Assembly: GCF_003173775.1 (NCBI RefSeq)
Contig: NZ_CP029552.1
Location: forward strand, 5,663,001-5,727,000
From: Methylobacterium sp. 17Sr1-1
GTDB lineage: Bacteria > Pseudomonadota > Alphaproteobacteria > Rhizobiales > Beijerinckiaceae
Length of the DNA: 64,000 nt
Direction: 5' to 3'
Below the pieces are notes generated by a model, which did no database searches, was not told the origin of the DNA, and saw nothing but the letters and a program-made list of their open reading frames with translations. The first letter of the stretch is position 1. Every line of letters starts with the position of its first letter. Made by a program: the position numbers and the translations under genes. This document shows positions 26,414 through 34,022 of this stretch, piece after piece.

Positions 26414-27424
26414 CTATGTTGGTCGGTTTATGTTCCGCAACTTGTCAGCAATAGTTTCTGGCCGTAGGTGCGCGTACCGCATCAGCATACGGGTATCCCT
26501 GTGGCCGCTGATGAGTGCCACCTCAGGGATGCTCAATCCCATCTCAAAGAACCGGCTCACAGCCTCATGCCTCAAGTCGTGATAGCGGAAGTCTGGTAAC
26601 GAGACGCGACCCATAGCTCGGCGCCAAGCCATCTTCACAGCATCCTCGGTCGTCGGGAAGACCACCGCATCTAGGACTACCTCCGCGGGCTTCAGCTCCT
26701 GTAGCAAGCTCAAGGCCCGTCTCGTAAGCGGGATGGTCCGGGGGTGACCGTTCTTGGCCTTCGGGATGTGCAGGGTACGCCGGGTCCACTCGATGTCCCT
26801 CCACCGTAGCCGTAACACCTCCCCTCGCCTCATTGCCGTCTCAAGCCCGAACTCGACCATTGGCAGCAGGTGAGGGTTACGTGACCTCTCGCAGGCTTCC
26901 CGCAGCAATTCCCACTCCCCCGGCTCCAGGCGCCTTGAGCGTCCATTAGCCACCTTGGGCTTGGTGACGAGGGCGAAGGGGTTCTCGGGTATCGGTATGT
27001 CCCACATCCTCCGCGCAATCTCGAAGGCGTGGCGATAAAGAGCGAGCTCCCGGTTGATGCTCGACGGCTTCACGGTCTTCAGCCTGAGGTCCCGGTGAGT
27101 CGCCACCTTGCCCACTGTGAGGACGCTGAGAGGCGCCTTCGCGATCTCGTGCTTCAGCAGCACCCGTATCGCCATCTCCTCTCGGACTGCCCCCCTCTTG
27201 GTCGGTGTGATGGTGTCTCGGTAGCGCGTGACGATGTCGCCTACGGTCATCTGGTCGAGGGCTTTGCGGTCGGTAGGCAGCCCCCTGCGATCCGCTTCCG
27301 TCTCAATCTGTCGTGCCCAAGCTTGAGCGTCAGATTTGGAGGCGAACGTCCGTGTAACCAAAGGCGCTCCCTTCCTTCGAACCTGGACCTGCCAACTACC
27401 CTGACGCTTTCGAAACGAAGCCAT
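26414..27424 (-). CDS. int: Tyrosine recombinase (phage-type integrase)
   Basis: A 336-residue integrase. The N-terminal part is an Arm-type DNA-binding region (GSWQVQVRRKGAPLVTRTF), followed by a SAM-like core-binding domain and the catalytic domain. Catalytic residues are visible as R in ETAMRRGEVLRL, H-L-R-H in YHDLRHEA, H in ISGHRDTRML and Y in RYAHLRPE. It lies 111 bp inside the right direct repeat and reads away from it. It is probably the enzyme that targets the lpdA 3' end. Two degraded relatives occur at 31499 and 33132. Confidence 0.92.
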   Translation of the reverse strand: MASFRKRQGSWQVQVRRKGAPLVTRTFASKSDAQAWARQIETEADRRGLPTDRKALDQMTVGDIVTRYRDTITPTKRGAVREEMAIRVLLKHEIAKAPLSVLTVGKVATHRDLRLKTVKPSSINRELALYRHAFEIARRMWDIPIPENPFALVTKPKVANGRSRRLEPGEWELLREACERSRNPHLLPMVEFGLETAMRRGEVLRLRWRDIEWTRRTLHIPKAKNGHPRTIPLTRRALSLLQELKPAEVVLDAVVFPTTEDAVKMAWRRAMGRVSLPDFRYHDLRHEAVSRFFEMGLSIPEVALISGHRDTRMLMRYAHLRPETIADKLRNINRPT

Positions 27425-27535
27425 TGCTGCACTCGCTGTGACAAATTCGTGCCAAGCGTGCTCAGCGATTTTTTCTCGTCACTCAGGCCCAACCGTGGTT
27501 GCCTACCCTAAGATGATGATGTTTAATGATTAATC

Positions 27536-27648
27536 ACCACCGAGGAAGAGCTGATGCACACGGTCTTCCCACACCCGACGCTCTCGGAGATGATGCACGA
27601 GAGCGTGCTCGACGCCTATGGGCGGGTGATCCACACGTAGGACGGAAG
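27536..27648. repeat. Right attachment repeat (attR) with an lpdA 3'-end fragment
   Basis: This is the second copy of the 113-bp repeat. It includes the displaced last 35 codons and stop codon of lpdA (27536-27640), now without a promoter or start. One synonymous difference from attL lies at 27571. Which copy is the ancestral chromosomal one cannot be decided from one genome. Confidence 0.93.
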
Positions 27649-28226
27649 TGGACCTGAAAGCTCTAATAGAACAAGCAGTTAGGGGCTTGATGCCAGACTG
27701 GGGCTCGGCCTTGCGGTCAAGCCTCGGGATGGGCATGAGGGGCGCATTGGGCGGTGCTCTGTGCGCCCGGATTGTGCCCGGGAAATACGCCTTTACTGGC
27801 AGGGCGGGTGGTGGCGCGATTGGTTACTTCGCGGCCCCACAGCGGCCCCACGAGCCCGTACAGCGGCATCGCTGGTTCCAGGCAGGGGCTATCCGCTGCC
27901 GAGCCTGGGAACGCCGTCAGCGGGTCGCTGTATGCCTCTGCTGTTTCACGTTCTGAGACCGGTGTCCGTGCCGGGAGTAGGCAGGTGGTTGCCGGAGAGC
28001 CAAGGGGGAGCCTCACGGTTCCTGTTTATGGTATTGAGGTGGTTCTTGGTGGTGAGAGACACGCGAATGAGCGGGGGTGACGTTGGATGAGGTAGTCCTT
28101 GCGGCTTCAGCCCCCACCATCCACCACACTCCCCAACTCACGTCCTCACATCTGGATCTGAACCTGTTCAAAGTATTGTGATGACGAGCGAAATGTAGCT
28201 CCACACGCCTCCCAGATGGGGAGGCC
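27649..28226. other. GC-rich stretch after attR, no recognised gene
   Basis: Several overlapping frames of about 100 codons exist on both strands, but none has a family pattern. A GTG frame at 27648-27956 starts immediately at the repeat end and contains an Ala/Gly-rich segment. It may be decayed coding DNA. Confidence 0.35.
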
Positions 28227-28345
28227 ATGGCAGAGCTGTTCCGGCCGTCGGACGAGCCGTGGCAGGCGATCGCGCCCTACATGCCCACCAGCCAGCCCGG
28301 TGCGCATCGCAAGGACGACCGCACCATCCTCTCGGGCACCGAACC
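28227..28345 (+). pseudogene. N-terminal fragment of an IS5-type transposase
   Basis: The frame begins MAELFRPSDEPWQAIAPYMP and continues QPGAHRKDDRTILSG, the conserved N-terminus of IS5/IS427-like transposases (W..I.P..P..QPG..R.DDR.I.SGI). Similarity ends abruptly after SGTEPH and no catalytic domain follows. It is a residual insertion-sequence end in the scar region. Confidence 0.7.
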
Positions 28346-28600
28346 ACACAGCGAGGCACTGACGGCGTGCTCAAGCGTGGCAGCCGTAGCTCAACTTGGG
28401 GAGGGGATTGTAGGGGCACGGCGGATGCTTCAGTCCCAGCACCCTTGCATCAGGGACCCCGCAGTGCCGTCTCTGCCGAGTTGGAGTGGCGGGAATGAGC
28501 CGATGCCTCCAACAATCCCGCGGCTCACTCGAGGCTGGCCATCGGTTGCCGGGCATAGGCTTCAGCTTTGCCGGCGCCTACTCCTCACCCTCGACGTGGA

Positions 28601-28726
28601 TCAATGCGCGTTGAAGAACAGCGAATAGATAATGAGCGCGGCAACGGCTGCGATCAGCACGCCTCCTAGAAGCGCTGGTCGCATCGTATTCGTAGTCTTC
28701 TCGGGCTTGTGGTTCGGCAGCGCCAT
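28601..28726 (-). CDS. Small single-pass membrane protein, 41 residues
   Basis: This short frame starts at ATG 28726 after a strong AGGAGAGAG ribosome binding site. The first 16 residues are polar (MALPNHKPEKTTNTMR), and one transmembrane helix follows (LLGGVLIAAVAALIIYSLFF). Similar tiny membrane proteins are common but uncharacterised. Confidence 0.55.
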   Translation of the reverse strand: MALPNHKPEKTTNTMRPALLGGVLIAAVAALIIYSLFFNAH

Positions 28727-29231
28727 GACTCTCTCCTACGATTAGCTCAGCCCAACGTGCGGCGGCTGAACGAGGTCCGTAGCTGTGCTGCCAGAATGTC
28801 CCTTGCGACGCTGCAACACACGTGGTGACGCTCACGGAGACCGAGCTAGAGCATTTTCCGACGAAGTGGATACCGGTTCGTCGGAGAAAATGCGGCAAAA
28901 TCAGAGACCGAGAGAGCTTCGCGATTGCAGCGCGATCGTGAAGCTCTCTAGTGAGCGTTCATTGGCCCAACAGTCACGCCAGCCCTGCCGCCTGTTGGCC
29001 GCTCGGATGGTGTCACGCGCGGGCCGGGAAACGAGTGTGATGGGTGTCCCCGGCCCGCCGGTCTAATATCAAGGGCCTAAGATGCTGGCGCATCAACGTC
29101 GATCTCGGGCAGGCCCGAGATCGACGAGGCCGTTGACCCCTCTCGCATTTTCGACACCAAGCCAAAGATTTGGCGAAAATTCGAGAACGGAACCAAAGGT
29201 CGTCTTCAACGACCGTTGGTATGAAAACGGC
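28727..29231. other. Intergenic region with structured repeats
   Basis: No gene is supported. It holds copy A of a double-hairpin dispersed repeat (28847-28950). It also has a perfect 12-bp inverted repeat, 29098-29109 against 29114-29125, with a CAGG loop. Confidence 0.6.
28847..28950 (+). repeat. Double-hairpin dispersed repeat, copy A
   Basis: Hairpin 1 has GCATTTTCCGACGAA against TTCGTCG..GAAAATGC. Hairpin 2 (28911-28949) has AGAGAGCTTCGCGAT against ATCGTGAAGCTCTCT. Copies B (37671-37774) and C (32054-32174, opposite strand) keep the architecture with compensating base changes in hairpin 2. Confidence 0.8.
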
Positions 29232-30002
29232 CTATTTGGTGATCCGCTTCGGCGAGATGGGATCGCTCGCCGGGAACGTCTCCTCGATAGCCTCGTCCAG
29301 CAACTGGTCCTGCCGCTTGCTCAGGTCCTCCCCAGGCACGCGGTTGCCGGGTGCCGAAGCCGCAGCAAGATCGGCCAACGGCTGTCCTTTGCTCATGCCG
29401 TCGCTTCGGCCGCCCGGGCGCCCAAGCTCCTGGGTGCCCCGAAGGAGACCAAAGCGCCACGCGAGCAACGCCGCGCCCGCCGCTGCCAAGCCGACAGCCG
29501 CAACAAGGAAGAACTCACTCGGCCCAGTCGCGCTCTGTCTGCTCTGCCCGCCAGCACGAAGCGCCTCCGACTTCGCTCGAATGAACGTAGACGCTGCCTT
29601 GCTGATGCCTTCGTAGGAGAGAAGGCGACGAGCCATCGGTAAGAGCTCGTTCCTGTGCCGATGTAGGTGTTGATCTACAAGATAAGTCACATCTTCAAAC
29701 GTGTTCAGCCACCCCGCTAGCCCCTTGTTATCATACTTCGCGAGGCCATTGAGCTGGGACGTAAAATTATCATGCTCGCGCGCAAGCTCTTCAATGAGAG
29801 ATTTCGCTTCGGCATGGGACCGCAGGGGCGCTATAAGGCTCGCATCTATCGCAGTACCATGAGACCGCAATTCGTCGATCAGGTCTGCCAGGAGCCGCTC
29901 TCGACTGCGTACAACACCAGCGCCGTTCAACGCATTTGGGATTTCATGGATGAGCTGATTGATGTTTGCGTGATCGCGTTCGATGAGACGCCAAATATCC
30001 AT
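29232..30002 (-). CDS. Hemerythrin-like (HHE) domain protein with membrane anchor
   Basis: A 256-residue protein starting MDIWRLIERDHANINQLIHE at ATG 30002. The N-terminal 150 residues form an HHE-type four-helix bundle with the expected metal-ligand pattern: H in RDHANI, H in REHDNF and the H/E pair in DQHLHRHRNELLP. One transmembrane helix follows around residues 175-195 (FFLVAAVGLAAAGAALLAW). The C-terminus ends in LDEAIEETFPASDPIS, a tail common to many Methylobacterium proteins. It may sense or bind oxygen or metal; the function is not established. Confidence 0.8.
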   Translation of the reverse strand: MDIWRLIERDHANINQLIHEIPNALNGAGVVRSRERLLADLIDELRSHGTAIDASLIAPLRSHAEAKSLIEELAREHDNFTSQLNGLAKYDNKGLAGWLNTFEDVTYLVDQHLHRHRNELLPMARRLLSYEGISKAASTFIRAKSEALRAGGQSRQSATGPSEFFLVAAVGLAAAGAALLAWRFGLLRGTQELGRPGGRSDGMSKGQPLADLAAASAPGNRVPGEDLSKRQDQLLDEAIEETFPASDPISPKRITK

Positions 30003-30206
30003 GTGTTGCTGAACCCTTGCTGACACCCTCCAACATTCTCCAGCCTCAAGGCGTTCCCTTTTATGCCCCGGCATTCCAATGGTGGCACGGTATTGGCCTG
30101 CTGCAAGGCCCTTCGGTATGCCACCGCACCAAGGCGGAACCGTCCTAGGTGGATGGCATTAGGCTCGTGCGAAATGGCACGATTTCGCATTCTCCAGGGA
30201 CGCAAG

Positions 30207-30238
30207 CGCCCGCCAAGGTCCTATCCCTCCGGCGGGCG
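30207..30238. repeat. Hairpin shared with 22717-22748
   Basis: CGCCCGCC at 30207-30214 pairs with GGCGGGCG at 30231-30238, and the loop is nearly identical to the copy at 22717. It lies between two convergently unrelated minus-strand genes and may act as a terminator. Confidence 0.7.
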
Positions 30239-30254
30239 TTCTGCTGTTGAGCAA

Positions 30255-30731
30255 TCATCTTTTCGCATTATCGGAGGATGGGTTGTTTCTGGCTGTTTCA
30301 GAGGCGACCTTCCCATCCGGGCTGATTTTGGAACCTGCCGGAGGCGGTCCGATACCTGTCGGGTCAGTTGCGGGCGGCGTTTCACGATCAGGCCTTTCGT
30401 CCCGTTCACGATCAATGGCGCCTCCGATGTGGCTTGCGCCTTCCGACCTCTGCTCCTTGTCGGCACTGCGTGTGTTGTTGCTAGTTAACCCGTGCTCGAT
30501 ATCTGCACCATGCACGGACAGGATTTTGTCTGAGGTCTGATCGCGGTAGCCTTCAGCCCTTAGACCGCCAAGATAGCCTGGGTAACGCTTGAAGGGCTCG
30601 GGCGGTGCTGTGTGCATTCGAGACTCTACCGCGCGTCCCGCCCACGCTTTGTCCGGAACGCGCTGGCGAATGTACAGCAGCATGAGTCCAGGAAGGCCGC
30701 AGGCGAGAATCAGGAAAAGTATTATGCCCAT
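30255..30731 (-). CDS. Small membrane-anchored hypothetical protein
   Basis: A 158-residue protein that begins with a hydrophobic helix (MGIILFLILACGLPGLMLLYI) and continues as a hydrophilic, Arg/Asp/Ser/Pro-rich tail, probably disordered. An AAGAGGGTGACC ribosome binding site precedes the ATG. No family is recognised. It lies upstream of the hemerythrin-like gene on the same strand, separated by the shared hairpin. Confidence 0.5.
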   Translation of the reverse strand: MGIILFLILACGLPGLMLLYIRQRVPDKAWAGRAVESRMHTAPPEPFKRYPGYLGGLRAEGYRDQTSDKILSVHGADIEHGLTSNNTRSADKEQRSEGASHIGGAIDRERDERPDRETPPATDPTGIGPPPAGSKISPDGKVASETARNNPSSDNAKR

Positions 30732-31141
30732 AGGTCACCCTCTTGGCTTGGGTGGTCAATAGATCGGTAATAACTCCTCACAGTTCAGATCGTTCCCGTC
30801 TTCTCATTAATGTTAAATGTAAGCTGAGCGTTGCGGGGTATCGGTGAATATCTGCAAACGATTAAGCGCCGACATGCCACATGATCCAGCGTCTATCTGC
30901 GCCTGCAAATAAATCGCGCGCGATATTGATGTGCTTGGTATCATCAGACTCTGTCCAATGCCAGTTCGGCGTCATGTTCGCCGAAGCTCGACTGCCATTC
31001 TCGCGTCCTATGATCTATCCAAGCTTCTGTTATCGTTCCTGATTATGTCGCGGGCCTGCACATGCCGGTAGCCTAGCGGCACGCTCGTACCTTTGGCCAA
31101 TTATGCATCATTTGTTAGTTCCGATGTGAAACGTCCACAAT
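30732..31141. other. Intergenic stretch, nothing recognised
   Basis: Mixed GC content. Only short frames without features are seen on either strand. Confidence 0.35.
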
Positions 31142-31474
31142 ATGACGGAGCACGTGCCATGGATCGCAGGTAGGCAAATGACTCCGCACACCTCTCGGTG
31201 TGAGCCCCTTCTGGTGAACACCGCCAGCCCTGACCAGCAAGGCTACCTCTTGTTCGTGAACGATAAGCTGGTTGCTGTCGTAGTCCGCGTTGAGCATGAC
31301 GACCAGCTTGACGATACGCTGTGGGGACGTTGGTGCTTGGAAGCAGCGTTCGGCCCATGCCAATGCGCACGCTCTTCTGTGACGTTTGCGGCACCTGAGG
31401 AGGCTCTCAAGTGGGCTGTCGGTTGTGTCGAAGATCATCGGCGAGGCCAACTTACACTCAGGGAAGCAGCATAA
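31142..31474 (+). CDS. Hypothetical soluble protein
   Basis: A frame of 110 codons; ATG 31178 is an alternative start. The segment QQGYLLFVNDKLVAVVVRVEHD, then GRWCLEAAFGPCQ and FAAPEEALKWAVG, has regular strand and helix periodicity and resembles short conserved Methylobacterium proteins of unknown function. It is convergent with an integrase relic. Confidence 0.55.
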   Translation: MTEHVPWIAGRQMTPHTSRCEPLLVNTASPDQQGYLLFVNDKLVAVVVRVEHDDQLDDTLWGRWCLEAAFGPCQCARSSVTFAAPEEALKWAVGCVEDHRRGQLTLREAA

Positions 31475-31498
31475 GCTGCTGCTCCCCCTCCCGGCATA

Positions 31499-31908
31499 TC
31501 ATCCGCCGAAGCAGGCCAGCTGCCTCCAGCGCAGCTTCTCAGCCACCGCTTCGGGCCTCAGGTGCGTATGCCGCATCAGCATCCGGGTATCCCTGTGCCC
31601 GCTGATGAGAGCCACTTCGGGGATGCTCAAGCCCATCTCGAAGAACCGACTCGCAGCCTCGTGTCTCAGGTCGTGGTAACGGAAGTCTGGCAGTGAGGTC
31701 CGGCCCATCGCCCGGCGCCAAGCCATCTTCACGGCATCCTCCGCGGTCGGGAAGACCACCGTTTCCGGGACCACATCCGCGGGTTTCGGTTCGCCAAGGA
31801 GGCTCAAGGCCCGCCCCGTAAGCGGGATGGTCCGGGGGTGACCATTCTTGGTCTTCGGGATGTGCAAGGTGCGCCGGGCCCACTCGATATCCCGCCACCG
31901 TAGCGCCC
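31499..31908 (-). pseudogene. Truncated tyrosine recombinase, C-terminal part
   Basis: This relic covers the equivalent of residues about 200-330 of the intact integrase at 26414, with high similarity (HIPKTKNGHPRTIPLT, YHDLRHEAASRFFEMGL, SGHRDTRMLMRHTHLRPE). The Arm and core-binding domains are missing. The catalytic Tyr position reads His in MRHTHLRPE, where the intact protein has RYAHLRPE, so it is inactive even apart from the truncation. The left end of homology is near 31908. Confidence 0.85.
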
Positions 31909-32053
31909 GGAGTGGGCCTGCGAGTCCTGCTGTGAGCTTGACGGGTCCCCCCGGCCCGAGGCTGGCAATGGGCCATCATGCAGGCCAGGAGCGCCGCTCC
32001 CGTCATCGCGCCCCGGCGGATGTGCGGGCCACCAGCCCGACGCCGCTGCTGGG

Positions 32054-32174
32054 GCACAACCCGATCACGTTGTAATCGGATTGTGCTCTGGGCCTTTGAT
32101 GTTACCGCATTATCTGCGCCGAGGCGGTATCCGCTTCGTCGGAAACTCCTCTCGCTGACCGGCACCCGCTCTAG
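32054..32174 (-). repeat. Double-hairpin dispersed repeat, copy C
   Basis: Read on the minus strand it begins CTAGAGC, carries TTTCCGACGAAGCGGATACC, passes through GCGGTAACATCAAA, and ends in hairpin 2 with ACAATCCGAT against ATCGGGTTGT. The loop GATTACAACGTGATC corresponds to GATTGCAGCGCGATC in copies A and B. Hairpin 1 contains an insertion of about 20 bp. Confidence 0.65.
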
Positions 32175-32422
32175 TGAGTACCGGGCTTCGCCCCAAATGC
32201 GACGAGGGCCCCTATCGGCACAGTGATCGGGTCACGGCCGTCTCCGCATTCCACCACCACCTCCGCTTCCGTCCACGGCACGCTCCTGTCAGCGAAAGTG
32301 AGAAGCGCCCTGGCGAGTTGATGGGCTTTTCCCAACGCAGCGTCCCTGTCAGCAAGGTTGAGAGAGCCGACTTCGTCAAGAAGTTGACCAAAGATGCTCA
32401 ACCTGAAGCGATAGAGCGGCAT
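32171..32422 (-). CDS. DUF6894 family protein
   Basis: An 83-residue protein starting MPLYRFRLSIFGQLLDEVG at ATG 32422; the frame extends upstream but the family starts at MPxYRF. The helix DRDAALGKAHQLARALL and the strand EAEVVVECGDGRDPITVPI match the same small-protein family as 15906-16157, with low identity between the two. Function is unknown. Confidence 0.65.
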   Translation of the reverse strand: MPLYRFRLSIFGQLLDEVGSLNLADRDAALGKAHQLARALLTFADRSVPWTEAEVVVECGDGRDPITVPIGALVAFGAKPGTH

Positions 32423-32740
32423 GGTTTGAGGACGCCTTTGATCCCGTCTGACGGCTCGTATGATCGGGTTGACCACGTTGAGCAAGGCGTTCAGGGCCGA
32501 AGAAATGCTTCAATTTTGTTTCCTGGGCGCGGAGTGCGTTTTACGGGACGCTCGGGCACCCGGCCATCCGCCGCCATCGAGCCTCCGACCGCGCCGGGGC
32601 CGCCGGTCGCTTCCGCTCCGTGCCGTCGAAGCGAGAGGCACTCACCCGCTCACAGCCTCTGCATCGGTAGTCGAAACACGGGGTATCACCCATTTGAGGG
32701 TGCCTGCGTCCAGTGATGCCGAATATGTTTATGTCTTGCG
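32423..32740. other. Intergenic stretch, no supported gene
   Basis: Only short overlapping frames are seen and no recognised element is present. Confidence 0.3.
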
Positions 32741-33022
32741 GTGGGGCGATCGGAAGCGATGGCAGGCGGCGGCACAAATATCGTGAATGTCGAGCTTCAG
32801 GAAATTACCGAGGATGAGTTCTTCATCCTCGTCAGCTTCCAGGATAAGGGCGTTGCTAGTTTGTATCTGAGGGGAGACAGGCAGTACGCAGCGGAATTTC
32901 TCGAGGTGGCTCGGCGTCGAATTTTGCTGACTGTCACCGGGCTTCTCCCCGGTGATCGTCGCGAGGCCGTGGCCCAGGAACTGGCCCGGCTGCGTGATGA
33001 CGTTCAGCTTCCTCGCAAGTAG
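32741..33022 (+). CDS. Hypothetical small protein
   Basis: A frame of 93 codons from GTG; ATG 32759 is the more likely start. The core VNVELQEITEDEFFILVSFQDKG looks like a compact strand-helix-strand domain and the rest is helical and Arg-rich. No family is recognised. It lies between a DUF6894 gene and an integrase relic. Confidence 0.45.
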   Translation: MGRSEAMAGGGTNIVNVELQEITEDEFFILVSFQDKGVASLYLRGDRQYAAEFLEVARRRILLTVTGLLPGDRREAVAQELARLRDDVQLPRK

Positions 33023-33131
33023 ATCGATGCCGTCCACCCGACACGGCGCATGATGCTGCCGTTGCCGGCCGATTCGATCCCGCAGGCGTCAGTGACGATC
33101 GCTCTTGGAATGATTGTCGTGTGGAGGTAGG

Positions 33132-33386
33132 TCAAAGAGGTTCGCCCATAGCCTGTCGACACGCCATCGCCACGGCATCCTCCGTGGTCGGGAAGACCAC
33201 CGCATCCGGGGTCATGTCCGCGGGACCCGGTTCGCCACGGAGGCTCGGGGCTCGTCCGATCCGCGGGATGGTCCGGGGGTGACCATTCTTGATCTTCGGC
33301 ATGTGACGGACGCGCCGGATCCGCGCGACGTCACGCCATCCGAGGCGCAGCACCTCCCCTCGCCTCATGGCGGTCTTTAGACCCAT
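33132..33386 (-). pseudogene. Tyrosine recombinase relic, middle part
   Basis: About 84 codons align with residues 185-270 of the intact integrase at 26414: GLKTAMRRGEVLRLGWRD, then KIKNGHPRTIPRI, then VVFPTTEDAV. Both ends are lost, including the HLRH and Tyr motifs. It is more diverged than the relic at 31499, so it is probably the oldest of the three copies. Confidence 0.8.
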
Positions 33387-33425
33387 CGCCCGCGAAGGCC
33401 GTCAGCCGTCGATCCGGGTCCTGTT

Positions 33426-34022
33426 TCAAGGAGCGGAGCGCGCCGTCCGGGGAGCGGTCCCGCCGATCGCCTGGCCCGCCATCTCTGCGCTGATCTCCTC
33501 GATCGTCATCCGCCGGGTCATGGCGCGGCGGCGCAGGAACGCGAAGGCTTCGGCCTCGCTCATGGCGTGGCGGTTCATCATGCCGATGACGGCGCCGACC
33601 ACGACGCGCCGCGAGCGGATCCGCTCTTCGAGCTGCGCGATCCGCTCATCGGTCTCGCGCCGCCGCTGCCCCGTGTGCAGGGCCAGGACGAGGGCCGTGT
33701 AGAGGCCCGTCGATCGCAGCGGCTTGACCAGGAAGGCGGCCGGGTCGCGGTCGAGCATCCCGCGCAGGCGGCTCGGCGTCTCCGTTCCGACCAGCGCGAC
33801 GACCGGGGCATCGCAGCGCCGATCAGGGCCCGCCGGCCCGGCCTCGGCGACCGGACCCGGATCGCGGTCGATGTCGACGATGACCACGTCCGCCTCGCCG
33901 CTCTCGACCAGCTGCGCCCCCATCCGGAGGATTTGCCGATGCAGCAGGACGGCATCGCGCTCGTCCCCGACGAGCAGGCGGACGCGGCATCCGCGGATGG
34001 TCGGGACGGCCGGGCGGGTCAT
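33426..34022 (-). CDS. ANTAR-domain antiterminator, AmiR-like
   Basis: A 198-residue protein. The N-terminal half is a degenerate receiver-like domain (CRVRLLVGDERDAVLLHRQI, DVVIVDIDRD, AAFLVKPL). A coiled coil (TDERIAQLEERIRSRR) leads to a C-terminal ANTAR domain (AVIGMMNRHAMSEAEAFAFLRRRAMT). AmiR proteins bind leader RNA to prevent termination and are held inactive by AmiC. Its ATG overlaps the stop of the AmiC-like gene (ATGA at 34019-34022), which indicates translational coupling. The likely target is the divergent amidase transcript. Confidence 0.85.
   Translation of the reverse strand: MTRPAVPTIRGCRVRLLVGDERDAVLLHRQILRMGAQLVESGEADVVIVDIDRDPGPVAEAGPAGPDRRCDAPVVALVGTETPSRLRGMLDRDPAAFLVKPLRSTGLYTALVLALHTGQRRRETDERIAQLEERIRSRRVVVGAVIGMMNRHAMSEAEAFAFLRRRAMTRRMTIEEISAEMAGQAIGGTAPRTARSAP

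Larger units (their letters stand above)
10432..27648. mobile_element. 17-kb integrated genomic island at the 3' end of lpdA
   Basis: The segment is bounded by 113-bp direct repeats. It has visibly lower GC than the flanks over much of its length and carries a full-length tyrosine recombinase next to the right repeat. The repeat-to-repeat distance is 17,104 bp. Cargo includes an IS630-type element, a decayed replication module, an operon of exported caspase-like, papain-like and OmpA-like proteins, and small exported or membrane proteins. No conjugation genes were seen, so it would be an integrative, possibly mobilisable island rather than a complete conjugative element. Integration regenerates the lpdA coding sequence. 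Confidence 0.88.
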
